Shown here: positions 35,896 to 44,401 of the stretch, piece after piece
Layout of the letters: each line of letters opens with the position of its first letter
Numbering within the stretch: position 1 is the stretch's first letter
Program-made: the position numbers and the translations under genes
NCBI RefSeq assembly: GCF_030052995.1
Contig: NZ_JASJPW010000006.1
Coordinates: forward strand, 1-64,000
Reading direction: 5' to 3'
Length of the DNA: 64,000 nucleotides
From: Gemmobacter sp. 24YEA27
GTDB taxonomy: Bacteria > Pseudomonadota > Alphaproteobacteria > Rhodobacterales > Rhodobacteraceae
The notes under the pieces: generated by a model
What the model was told of the DNA's origin: nothing
The model's input: the letters and a program-made list of their open reading frames with translations, nothing else
Databases searched by the model: none

Positions 35896-37505
35896 GCATG
35901 GCGCGGCGCGTTCAGCACCTGGTCCTGTGGCCCCTTTTCGACGATCCTGCCGTCTTTGAGAACGACCAGGTCATCGGCCATCCCGGGCAGGATGCTCAGA
36001 TCATGAGTGATCAGCAGAAAGGCCACCTGTTCCCGGTGCTGCAACTCTTGTAAAAGGCTCAGCACTTCTTTTTGCACCGTGGCATCCAGCGCGGAGGTCG
36101 GTTCGTCAAGTACGACGAGCTTTGGCGAGGAGGCGAAGGCGCGGGCAATCGCCACACGCTGCTTTTGTCCGCCCGAAAGCCCCGCCGGAAAGCGCGATGC
36201 CAGCTCGGGCGGCAACCTGACGAGATCAAACAGCTCTCGCATCCGCCCCCCGGGATCGGGAGAACCGGCCAGATGCGCTGCCCGTTTCAGGATATCCCCG
36301 ACCCGATGCGCCGGGTTCAGCGTCGCATCGGGGGACTGGAAGACCATGCGCACAAGGTTGCGCTGTGCGAGGCTGCGGGCGTCCCCCGCTGCGGGAAGAT
36401 CGCTTCCCGCCATCTCGATCCGGCCGTCTTGCAGATCATGTATGCCGCAGATCAGCTTGCCGATCGTCGACTTCCCAGAGCCGGATTCGCCGATCAGCCC
36501 CAGACAGCGCCCCGGTGCGATGTCAAAGCTGATCTCTTGCAACACGGATGTGCTCGCGTTGCGGAAGCTGTGCCCAAGGCCGCTGACGCGCAAAAGCGGG
36601 GGGGTGGCAACCGCGGCCGTCTGCCTGCCTGAAGCCGGAACCAGCGCACTGGCCAGAAGATGGCGGGTATAGTCATGCGCAGGGGTTTCGGTCAGGTGCA
36701 GGACGCTGCCGGTTTCGAGGATCTCGCCCCCGCGCATCACCGCGATCCGGTCGGCAAAGCCGCTGACGAGGCGAAGATCGTGGCTGATCAGCAGATAGGC
36801 GGTGCCGCGCCGCTGTTGCAGATCGGCCAGCAGCTCAAGGATCTCGCGCTGCACCGTGGCATCCAGCGCGGTGGTAGGCTCGTCGAGCACGATCAGGTCA
36901 GGCTCTGGCGCCAGCGCGATAGCGATGGCAACCCGCTGCTGCATGCCCCCCGAAAGCTGATGCGGGTAAAGCCCTGCCACCTGGCCGGGGTTGCGGATCT
37001 GCACCTCTCCCAGCAGTGCCAGAGCGCGCGCATGCGAGGCGGCGCGGGAGAGACCCAGCACATGGCGCGAAACCTCAGTCAGCTGCGCGCCAATGGTCAT
37101 TGCGGGGTTCAGGGACGTGCCGGGATGCTGGCTGACCGCCGTGATCCGCCTGCCCCGCAACGCCCTGAGCGCGGATGGGCGCAGCGCCATCAGATCCTGC
37201 CCCATCAGGTGCAGGCCCCGCGCCTCGCGCCGCGCACCGGGGGGCAGATAGTCCAGCACCGCCAGAGCCGTCGTGCTTTTGCCACTGCCTGATTCCCCGA
37301 CCAGCGCCAGCGTCTCTCCGGCGGCGAGGCTGAACGAAATGTCTTTCAGCGCAGCGACAAAGCCGGACACAGTCGGATAGCTGACCGAAAGCCCGCACAC
37401 CTCCAACACTGGCCCCGTCTCCGGGCCCGGCGCGGTCCGGCCCCGGGCGGCAAATGATTCCACCGAAGCAGAAGAAATTTCCCTTTCCAGCACGGACACA
37501 CGCAT
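35853..37505 (-). CDS. dipeptide-type ABC transporter fused ATPase (DppD-DppF)
   Basis: Two ATPase domains in 550 residues. First: GESGSGKSTTALAVLDYLPP, SQHPGTSLNPAM, LSGGMQQRVAIAIAL, LIVLDEPTTALDA. Second: GESGSGKSTIGKLICG, MVFQSPDATLNPAHR, LSGGQKQRVAIARAF, LVVLDEPTSALDA. The Cys-rich oligopeptide-binding tails are missing from both halves. Divergent from the monooxygenase and the binding-protein/permease genes at 37.6-42.4 kb, which lack an ATPase, so it completes that importer. The shared 89-bp intergenic region presumably carries both promoters. Confidence 0.9.
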   Translation of the reverse strand: MRVSVLEREISSASVESFAARGRTAPGPETGPVLEVCGLSVSYPTVSGFVAALKDISFSLAAGETLALVGESGSGKSTTALAVLDYLPPGARREARGLHLMGQDLMALRPSALRALRGRRITAVSQHPGTSLNPAMTIGAQLTEVSRHVLGLSRAASHARALALLGEVQIRNPGQVAGLYPHQLSGGMQQRVAIAIALAPEPDLIVLDEPTTALDATVQREILELLADLQQRRGTAYLLISHDLRLVSGFADRIAVMRGGEILETGSVLHLTETPAHDYTRHLLASALVPASGRQTAAVATPPLLRVSGLGHSFRNASTSVLQEISFDIAPGRCLGLIGESGSGKSTIGKLICGIHDLQDGRIEMAGSDLPAAGDARSLAQRNLVRMVFQSPDATLNPAHRVGDILKRAAHLAGSPDPGGRMRELFDLVRLPPELASRFPAGLSGGQKQRVAIARAFASSPKLVVLDEPTSALDATVQKEVLSLLQELQHREQVAFLLITHDLSILPGMADDLVVLKDGRIVEKGPQDQVLNAPRHAYTRALIEAGNSIF

Positions 37506-37594
37506 CGCTTTCCCTTTTCCTGCCCAGACAGAGAATAGACTACAAGTTCAGTCGTGATTAAAACCCAGACTGAGAAAATACTCAATCGAAAGCT

Positions 37595-38938
37595 TTGATC
37601 TTGTCCCGAAGACTTCTCCTTGCTGGCTTTTTCTACAATCCGCAGGGCAATCACCGGATTTCCTGGCGCCATGCCGATGCGCCATCAGCCGAGGTCTACG
37701 GGCTGGAATATTACGCCGGTCTCGCGCGTGAGGCCGAGGCGGCGAAGCTGGATTTCATCTTCGTGGCCGATCACCTCGCGGTCTGGACCGAGGCGAAATC
37801 CTCGCTCCACCATTACGCCAATACCCGGCTGGAGCCGATCACGCTTCTGACTGCGCTGTCGGCGCTGACTAAAGAGATCGGCCTCGTCTCGACCGCTTCT
37901 TCCTCCTATTCCGAACCCTATAATCTTGCGCGGCAGTTCGCGTCCTGGGATCATATCAGCGGCGGGCGGGCGGCGATCAATATCGTGACCTCGGCCATGG
38001 TGAGCGAGGCCCAGAATTACGGCCACGCGGATGTGTTTCGCCACGCAGACCGCTATCGTCGCGCCGAAGAATTCGTGCGCGTTCTGCGTGATCTGTGGGA
38101 CAGCTGGGAAGATGACGCCCAGTTATTCGATCGCGAAAGGGGCGAGATAGCCGATCCCGCAAAGGTGCATGAGTTGCGCCACGAGGGCGAATTCTTCCGG
38201 GTGCGCGGGCCGCTGAACGTGCCGCGCCCGCCGCAGGGCCATTTGCCGGTGTTTCAGGCCGGATCCTCTGAGGATGGCAAGAATTTCGTAGCGCAACATG
38301 TGGATGTGCAATTCGTCTCGCTGCGCACCATCGAAGAGGGACTGGCATATCGTGCCGATATCAACGCAAGGCTGGCTGCGCGGGGCCGCGCGCCGGAAAG
38401 CCTGAAGATCCTGCACGGTATCCAGCCGGTGGTTGCCGCCAGCCAGGAAGAGGCGCGTGAGAAATTCGCAGCGCTGCAGGCGCTTCAGCCCGACAGGTTG
38501 TCGATTGATCTTCTGTCCACCTGGTCGGGGCTGGATCTGAGTGGTGTCGATCCCCATGGCCCATTGCCCGACCTGCCCGCCGCCGACGGCTATAAAGGCG
38601 TCCAGACCACACTGGAGCGGGTGCGCCACCATGCGCAGAAAGGCCTGAGCGTGATCGAGATCGCACGGCTGATGTCCGCTGGTGGCGAGATGCACTTTGT
38701 TGGCGGCACTCCCGTCCAGATTGCCGATGAGATTGAGGCCTGGTTTTCCTCGGGCGCGGTAGACGGGTTCAATCTGATGTTCCCGCATCTGCCCGGTGAC
38801 TGGACCGATTTCACCCGGCTCGTGGTTCCCGAACTGCAACGCCGTGGCCTGTTTCAAACTGAATATGGGCCGGGCACCTTCCGCGACCGCCTTGGTCTCG
38901 CCCATGCCGAAAACCGTTTTCGCGCAACTGCGCGCTGA
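37595..38938 (+). CDS. FMN-dependent LLM-class monooxygenase (NtaA/SnaA/DszA family)
   Basis: A 447-residue TIM-barrel flavin monooxygenase using FMNH2 supplied by a separate reductase. LEYYAGLAREAEAAKLDFIF, VADHLAVW, the LEPITLLTALSALTKEIGLV strand, TASSSYSEPYNLARQFAS and WDHISGGRAAINIVTS are characteristic of the NtaA/SnaA/DszA subgroup, as is VFQAGSSEDGKNFVA. Start is TTG at 37595; an internal start is possible because the family usually begins nearer LLLAGFFYNP. The first gene of a group ending in a peptide-type importer, so it may oxidise the imported compound, possibly an organosulfur or chelate-like substrate. Confidence 0.88.
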   Translation: MILSRRLLLAGFFYNPQGNHRISWRHADAPSAEVYGLEYYAGLAREAEAAKLDFIFVADHLAVWTEAKSSLHHYANTRLEPITLLTALSALTKEIGLVSTASSSYSEPYNLARQFASWDHISGGRAAINIVTSAMVSEAQNYGHADVFRHADRYRRAEEFVRVLRDLWDSWEDDAQLFDRERGEIADPAKVHELRHEGEFFRVRGPLNVPRPPQGHLPVFQAGSSEDGKNFVAQHVDVQFVSLRTIEEGLAYRADINARLAARGRAPESLKILHGIQPVVAASQEEAREKFAALQALQPDRLSIDLLSTWSGLDLSGVDPHGPLPDLPAADGYKGVQTTLERVRHHAQKGLSVIEIARLMSAGGEMHFVGGTPVQIADEIEAWFSSGAVDGFNLMFPHLPGDWTDFTRLVVPELQRRGLFQTEYGPGTFRDRLGLAHAENRFRATAR

Positions 38939-38961
38939 CCCTCTTCACAAAGGTAGCCACA

Positions 38962-40635
38962 ATGACCCGCAATACCCGCCTCCCTGCCCCGCTGCTCACG
39001 CGCCTGCGTGACGCATTCGGTCGCGATACCCGCGCCGATCTTTGGAACGTCGCGCTGGACGAACATGCAAAGGGTTATCTCGACCGCCGCAACCTGCTGA
39101 AATACGCGGGCGCGCTCGGGATAGGGTCGGCCCTTGGCGTGACTGGCCTGCTCGGCAGCACTGTCCCGGCACGGGCCGAGGGCAAGCCCGGTGGTACCAT
39201 TCGCGTGGGCCTTGGCCAGCCGACGGCGGCGTTCAACCCGGTCTTGCTGACCGACAGTTCCTCGATCGGGGTGCTGAGCCAGGTCGGCGAATATCTGATC
39301 CTGGATGACGCGGAAAACGGCCTCGTACCGCAGCTCGCTTTATCCTGGGAGGCCAATGACGATCTTTCCGAATGGGTGTTCAATTTGCGCCCGGGCGTGA
39401 AATTCCATGACGGGCGCGATGTGACCTCGGCCGATGTCGTCGCGACGTTCGAGCGGCTGGCGGACCCGGAAAGCGGCTCTTCGGCACTCTCGGCCTTCCG
39501 GGGGCTCCTGTCCAAAGGGGCTACTTCGGCGAAAGATCCGCTGACGGTAGTGTTCCGCCCCGACGTGCCCAATGCAAATTTCCCCTATTACGTTTCTTCC
39601 AGCGTGGTGGCGACCATCATCCTGCCCGCCGATCACGCCGGCGATTACGAGCAAAGCTTCATCGGCACCGGCCCGTTCCGCTTTGACAGCTATCAGCCGC
39701 AGCGGGGCATCAGCTTTGTCCGCAATGAAGAGTACTGGGGCGAGAAAGCGCTGCCTGACCGGGTCGAAATCCGCTTTTACGATGACCAGCAGGCGCAGTT
39801 CCTCGCGCTGAAATCGGGCGAGGTTGATGTTATCCCCGAGGTCAACAGCCTGACCTCGACCGTCGAGCAGGATCCGGCGCTCAGGGTGCTTGCGGTTGAC
39901 AGCACCCGCAATGATACGATCCACCTGCGCACCGACAGTGCTGAATTCAAAGATGCCCGCATCCGCCGGGCCTTTGCCCTGGCCATCGACCGTGATGCGG
40001 TGGTGGATGGGCTTTACAAAGGCCGCGCGCTCAAGGGAAACGATTCCATCTTCGCGCCGATCTATGCCTCCAGCGACCCCGGCGTGCCGCAAAGGAACCG
40101 CGATCTGGCCGAGGCAAGGCGGCTTTTGGGTGAGGCGGGTGTGCCCAATGGATTCAAGGTGACGCTGACCACGGAACGCGCCTATTCGATCCCGGAATAT
40201 TCCGTCCTGCTGCAAAATCAGCTGAAAGAGGCGGGGATCGAGATCGAGCTGAACCTGATCCCGCAGGATGCCTATTATGGCAAGGCGGTATTCGGGGAAT
40301 CGCCCTGGCTGGATTCGACGCTCGGCATCACCGATTATGGCCATCGCGGCACGCCGGATCTCATCCTGAACGCAACTCTGCGCAGTGACGGGGCGTGGAA
40401 TTCGGCACAGTTCAAAAGCGCCGAATATGACGCGCTTCTGGTCGATTACGCAAAAGCGCGCGATCTTGCGGCACAGCGCGAGGCGGCGGGTAAGATCCAG
40501 CGGCTCCTGCTGGAGGAAACTCCGACAATCATCACCTATTTCAATAAGTTCATCCGCTTCTCCAGCCGCCGTGTAGAGGGGGTGCGCTTTACGGCAATCT
40601 CGCATCTGCTGCTCGCGCGCGCCTGGGTGGCCTGA
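38962..40635 (+). CDS. dipeptide-type ABC transporter substrate-binding protein
   Basis: Family 5 solute-binding protein of 557 residues. It has an unusually long leader: about 35 residues before a signal of RRNLLKYAGALGIGSALGV type ending VPARA. The mature part has GGTIRVGLGQPTAAFNPVLL, WVFNLRPGVKFHDGRDVTSA, GTGPFRFDSYQPQRGI and IRRAFALAIDRDAVVDGLYK, all typical. It follows the monooxygenase by 23 bp. Transfers substrate to the permeases encoded next. Confidence 0.9.
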   Translation: MTRNTRLPAPLLTRLRDAFGRDTRADLWNVALDEHAKGYLDRRNLLKYAGALGIGSALGVTGLLGSTVPARAEGKPGGTIRVGLGQPTAAFNPVLLTDSSSIGVLSQVGEYLILDDAENGLVPQLALSWEANDDLSEWVFNLRPGVKFHDGRDVTSADVVATFERLADPESGSSALSAFRGLLSKGATSAKDPLTVVFRPDVPNANFPYYVSSSVVATIILPADHAGDYEQSFIGTGPFRFDSYQPQRGISFVRNEEYWGEKALPDRVEIRFYDDQQAQFLALKSGEVDVIPEVNSLTSTVEQDPALRVLAVDSTRNDTIHLRTDSAEFKDARIRRAFALAIDRDAVVDGLYKGRALKGNDSIFAPIYASSDPGVPQRNRDLAEARRLLGEAGVPNGFKVTLTTERAYSIPEYSVLLQNQLKEAGIEIELNLIPQDAYYGKAVFGESPWLDSTLGITDYGHRGTPDLILNATLRSDGAWNSAQFKSAEYDALLVDYAKARDLAAQREAAGKIQRLLLEETPTIITYFNKFIRFSSRRVEGVRFTAISHLLLARAWVA

Positions 40636-40677
40636 CGGAACGGGGGCTCCGGCCCCCACCGCTGGTGTTTTCGGTAA

Positions 40678-41634
40678 ATGCTGCTTCGGACGTTCCTGCT
40701 GCGCAGGCTGACCACGACCCTTGTGACCCTGTTCCTCGCAAGCCTGCTGGTTTTTGCGGCCTGCCAGCTTTTGCCTGGCGATATCGGTCGGGCAGTGCTG
40801 GGGCCTTTCGCCGCGCCCGAGGCTGTGGCGGCGCTGAATGCAAAGCTGGGCACCGATCAGCCGGCGCATCTGCAGTATCTGCGCTGGCTCGGCGGGGTGT
40901 TCAACGGGTCGCTCGGCGTCTCGCTTTCGCATGGCCAGCCGGTGGCGCCGAAGCTTTGGGCGGCGATGGCGCAATCGGCGCAACTGGCGCTGGTGGTGGT
41001 CGGGCTGCTGGTGCCGCTGGCCATGGCTGCCGGTATCTGGGCGGGGCTGCGCAAAGGAAAGCTGGTTGACCGGGTGATCCTTCTGACCGGCATCTCGCTT
41101 GCAACAGTGCCGGATTTCGTCACCGCATTGCTTCTGGTGATCCTGTTCAGCCTCTGGCTTGGCTGGCTGCCGGTCTCCGGCCCGCCCGATGGCGCGGGCG
41201 CGGCCGAGACGCTGCGCCATCTGATCCTGCCCGCGCTGCCCCTGGTGATCAACCTCTTCGGCTATATCGCCCGCATCGTTCGCGCCGGCGTGATCCGTGC
41301 CAGCGAGGCCGATTTCACCCGAACCGCGATCCTGAAGGGCCTGCCATTCCGCATCGTGCTTTTGTGCCATATCCTGCCCAATGCACTGGCGCCGACGGTT
41401 GCAGTTCTGGCAACGCAGATCTCGAACCTGCTTGGCGGGATCGTGGTGATCGAGGCGCTTTTCAACATCCAGGGGCTGGGCGCATTGGTGGCACAGGCGG
41501 CTAAGGGCCGCGATTATCCGACTTTGCAGGCGGGCGTGCTGACCATGGTCGTGATTTATGGCGTGGTCACATTGCTTGGGGATCTGCTGCAACTGATCCT
41601 TGATCCGCGTCAGCGCGAAAGGCCCGGCGGATGA
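40678..41634 (+). CDS. ABC transporter permease, DppB type
   Basis: A 318-residue inner-membrane permease. LRTFLLRRLTTTLVTLFLAS start, AHLQYLRWLGGVFNGSLGVS in the first periplasmic loop, and the EAA motif VIRASEADFTRTAILKGLPF. Stop overlaps the next permease start by 4 bp. A long minus-strand open frame covers it and its neighbours; I treat that as a codon-bias shadow. Confidence 0.9.
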   Translation: MLLRTFLLRRLTTTLVTLFLASLLVFAACQLLPGDIGRAVLGPFAAPEAVAALNAKLGTDQPAHLQYLRWLGGVFNGSLGVSLSHGQPVAPKLWAAMAQSAQLALVVVGLLVPLAMAAGIWAGLRKGKLVDRVILLTGISLATVPDFVTALLLVILFSLWLGWLPVSGPPDGAGAAETLRHLILPALPLVINLFGYIARIVRAGVIRASEADFTRTAILKGLPFRIVLLCHILPNALAPTVAVLATQISNLLGGIVVIEALFNIQGLGALVAQAAKGRDYPTLQAGVLTMVVIYGVVTLLGDLLQLILDPRQRERPGG

Positions 41635-42439
41635 CAAACTCCCGCGCCTCGCGCGCCCCTTTGATCATCGGCCTCGTGATCCTCGCGTTCTGGCTGTTTT
41701 GCGCGTTCTTTGCCGGCGTGATCGCGCCGCAGGATGCCTATGCCGACAATATCCTGCGCACGATGGAGCCCCCCTCGGCCGAGTTCTGGTTCGGCACCGA
41801 TATGCTGGGCCGCGATGTGTTCTCGCGCGTGTTGACCGGCGCGCGCCCGATCCTGACCACCGCGCCGCCCGCAACTCTGGCCGGAGTGGCGCTCGGGGTG
41901 ATCCTCGGGCTGGTCCTTGGTTATCTCGGGGGCTGGGCCGATGTGGTGTTCAGCCGGATCCTTGATACATTGCTCGCGATGCCGCTGATCGTGACCGCCA
42001 TGCTGGTTCTGACCACGCTGGGCGGCTCGCCGCTGACGGTGACGCTGGTGATCATCGTGATCTACACGCCACTTGTCGCGCGCACCATTCGAGCCGCGGT
42101 CCGCGTCGAGGCGGCCAAAGACTATGCGATCTCCGCTCGGATCTGCGGCGAATCCGCCTTTGGCGTGATGTTTCGCGAGATCTTGCCCAATATCCGTCAG
42201 GTCGTGCTGATCGAGGCGATGACGCGTCTTGGTTATGCGTTTTTCACCATTTCGACGCTGAGCTTTCTGGGCCTCGGCCTGCAACCCCCTCAACCGACTG
42301 GGGGCTTGCGGTGGCCGAATCCTATGGGCTGTTGACGGCAGGCATCTGGTGGGTGGCGACCTTCCCCGCCCTCGCGATTGTGTCGCTGGTGATCTCCACC
42401 AACCTCATCGCCGAAGGGCTTGGCGCATTCGATGACTGA
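41631..42439 (+). pseudogene. ABC transporter permease, DppC type, C-terminal frameshift
   Basis: Second permease of the importer. The IAPQDAYADN stretch, GTDMLGRDVFSRVLTGARPI and the EAA motif VEAAKDYAISARICGESAFG are typical DppC. The reading stops at TGA after QPPQPTGGLRWPNPMGC. At the CC run 42294-42295 one more C gives LQPPQPDWGLAVAESYGLLT and continues to AEGLGAFDD, the normal DppC end, with TGA at 42437-42439. About 45 residues of conserved tail are thus out of frame. A base-call error is plausible. Confidence 0.87.
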
Positions 42440-42447
42440 GAGGCCTC

Positions 42448-43398
42448 ATGACCACATTGCCTGATTTGCCGCGCGAAGGCCTGGTGCCGCCGCGGATCGA
42501 ATGGCCAACATGGGGCTTGCTGGCTTTGTGCTATGGGCTTTGGCTCTGGGCCGGGTTCTGGCTTTATCCGCTGTCCCCCGGGCTGGCGCTGATTGTCATC
42601 GGGGTCACTGTCGCGCTGCATTCCTCTTTGCAGCATGAGGTGCTGCATGGCCATCCGACCAGAAATGCGCGGCTCAACGAAGCGCTGGTCTGGCTGCCGA
42701 TCGGCATCTTCTACCCCTATCGCAGTTATAAGCTGACCCATCTGCAGCATCATAATGACGAGCGCCTGACCGACCCGCATGATGATCCCGAAAGCTATTA
42801 CATCGCGCTGTTCGACTGGCTCGGGATGCCGCGCATCCTTCGGGCGGCGCGGATCGCGAATAATACGCTGATCGGGCGGGTGGTGATCGGCCCCTGGTTT
42901 GCGGTGACCGGCTTTACCCTGGCCGAAATGCACCGTGTCGCGGCAGGGGATTCCAAGACCCGTAACGCCTGGGCGCATCATCTTGCAGGCCTCGTGCCGG
43001 TGCTGGCCTTCATCCAGTTCGGCATGGGGATCCCGGTCTGGCTTTATGTGCTGGTCTCGGGCTGGATCGGGCTGGGCCTTCTGGCAATCCGCACCTATTG
43101 CGAACATCAATGGGCCGAAGATCCGAATGGCCGCACGATCATCGTCGAGCGCTCCATTCTGGCGCCGCTGTTTCTTTATAACAACCTGCATTTTGTGCAT
43201 CACAAGTTGCCGCGTGTGCCCTGGTATCGGCTGCCCGCCACATATCGCGCAGCGCGCGGCGACTGGGCGCGGCTGAATGGAGGCTATGTGTTTCCCAGCT
43301 ATTTCAGCATCCTGCAGCGCTTCGCCTGGAAAGTGAAAGAGCCGGTTCCGCATCCGCGCTGGCGTCGAAACCGGGACGGGGAAGGGGACGCGCCATGA
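42448..43398 (+). CDS. membrane fatty acid desaturase family protein
   Basis: A 316-residue integral membrane di-iron oxygenase. Three His clusters are visible: HSSLQHEVLHGHP, HLQHHNDERLTDPHDDPES and, near the C-terminus, NNLHFVHHKLPRVPW, with a further HQWAEDP. Hydrophobic segments lie at about 24-60 and 185-215. It starts 8 bp after the permease and ends with an ATGA overlap into the next gene, so it belongs to the importer operon. Family members desaturate or hydroxylate lipids or other hydrophobic compounds. Whether its substrate is a membrane lipid or the imported molecule is open. Confidence 0.85.
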   Translation: MTTLPDLPREGLVPPRIEWPTWGLLALCYGLWLWAGFWLYPLSPGLALIVIGVTVALHSSLQHEVLHGHPTRNARLNEALVWLPIGIFYPYRSYKLTHLQHHNDERLTDPHDDPESYYIALFDWLGMPRILRAARIANNTLIGRVVIGPWFAVTGFTLAEMHRVAAGDSKTRNAWAHHLAGLVPVLAFIQFGMGIPVWLYVLVSGWIGLGLLAIRTYCEHQWAEDPNGRTIIVERSILAPLFLYNNLHFVHHKLPRVPWYRLPATYRAARGDWARLNGGYVFPSYFSILQRFAWKVKEPVPHPRWRRNRDGEGDAP

Positions 43399-43811
43399 GC
43401 CTTGTGGTCTCTTTCGGCATGTATGACTGGCCCGAGGCCCGGGCGGCGAGTGACGCGGCATGGGCGGACATCCGGCCCGGCTTGCTTGTCGCTGGCCTTG
43501 CGGCCCCGGCCCGGCTTGTCCGTCGCAACCGCGATTTGCCACCTGTGCCTGGCGGGATCCGGGCGCCCGGGGGGCGGTTGCTGGCCCCTGATCCGGCGCA
43601 GCTTGCCCCCGATGATCTGGATTTCACGGCGGTCTGACACCATCCGGCGCTGCTCTTGGCCGAGATCTGCCATGGGGTGCTGGATTACAAAGCTTTCCCG
43701 GGGCGCGAACGTGTGGGTCAGCTGGATTACGACGGGATCGACGGCTACAGCGGTGCCGCGTATTCCAGTGCCCTGGTAATCCTCCCCTTGGTTAATGGGA
43801 TGCGGCAGTAG
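43395..43811 (+). pseudogene. PhnD-like (phosphate/phosphonate-type) binding protein, broken and truncated
   Basis: Starts in an ATGA overlap with the desaturase. SLVVSFGMYDWPEARAASDA and WADIRPGL match the start of the PhnD-like periplasmic proteins found in Rhodobacterales. After a TGA at 43635-43637, the reading HPALLLAEICHGVLDYKAFP, QLDYDGIDGYSGAAYSSALV continues in the same frame with the family's central GxPDY...GYYxS pattern, then ends at TAG 43809 next to IS3 DNA. So one nonsense codon plus loss of the C-terminal half. Confidence 0.65.
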
Positions 43812-43820
43812 AGTTTTCTC

Positions 43821-43848
43821 GTGAGCCGTGAGCCGTGAGCCGTGAGCT
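43821..43848 (+). repeat. heptanucleotide tandem repeat
   Basis: GTGAGCC repeated three times and followed by a fourth copy GTGAGCT, directly upstream of the IS3-type orfA start. Seven-base units can slip during replication; here they lie just before a ribosome-binding site (GAGGAG). Confidence 0.9.
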
Positions 43849-43860
43849 GAGGAGATTCGA

Positions 43861-44004
43861 ATGAGAAAGAGCCGTTTCACGGAACCGCAGATCATGGCTG
43901 TACTTCGCCAGGCCGAGAGCGGTGTGGCCGTGCCTGAACTTTGCCGTGAGCATGGGATCAGCACGGCAAGCTTCTACAAGTGGCGTTCCAAGTATAGCGG
44001 CTTC
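43861..44004 (+). pseudogene. IS3-family orfA fragment
   Basis: MRKSRFTEPQIMAVLRQAES, then GVAVPELCREHGISTASFYK and WRSKYSG: the N-terminal helix-turn-helix of IS3 orfA, cut after SKYSG where the IS6-like end GGGCACTGTTGCAAA begins. No leucine zipper or orfB remains. Confidence 0.85.
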
Positions 44005-44235
44005 ATCGGGCACTGTTGCAAAAGTCAGCCAGCGCGACCGGCCTGGAGCGCGCGCCCGATCATATACTTGTCCAGCCAGATCAGCGGAGAGCCACGTCGC
44101 TTCAATGCAGCGTTTTATGACTTCCAGTTCGTCGTGCGACAGCGGGCGGGTTCAGGCCTGGTCATCCCAGCCTCCCAAACCCATGGATTCGCCGTGCGAA
44201 TCCTGCTCGTTGGGGACTCTGCAACAACGCCGGAT
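44005..44235. mobile_element. IS6-like terminal fragment
   Basis: GGGCACTGTTGCAAA at 44007-44021 is the terminal inverted repeat type of IS6/IS26-like elements. CTCTGCAACAACG near 44218 may be a decayed opposite end. Between them, the minus-strand reading LSHDELEVIKRCIEATWLSA is protein-like but not one I can name. No complete transposase. Confidence 0.5.
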
Positions 44236-44401
44236 GACCCGCGCAAGCTGCGCGGATCAGGTCTGAACAGAAGCCCCGGCAGGGTAGCGACCAGGATTAG
44301 GTCCGCCTCGCTCCTGCCCCGACGGTTTTTCCTTTTACCCGATCCGCCAGATTCCCATTACCGGGAAATACAGGGGCTGTGGTGCCGCGCCAGAGCAGCG
44401 C

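Noticed and set aside
39340..41637. 765-codon minus-strand open frame over the binding-protein and permease genes
   Set aside because: It is antisense to two clear transporter genes, is rich in His/Gln/Arg as expected of a codon-bias shadow, and has no domain features.
44007..44235. Full IS6/IS26 element
   Set aside because: Only one good terminal repeat is present and the 230-bp interior is too short for a transposase.
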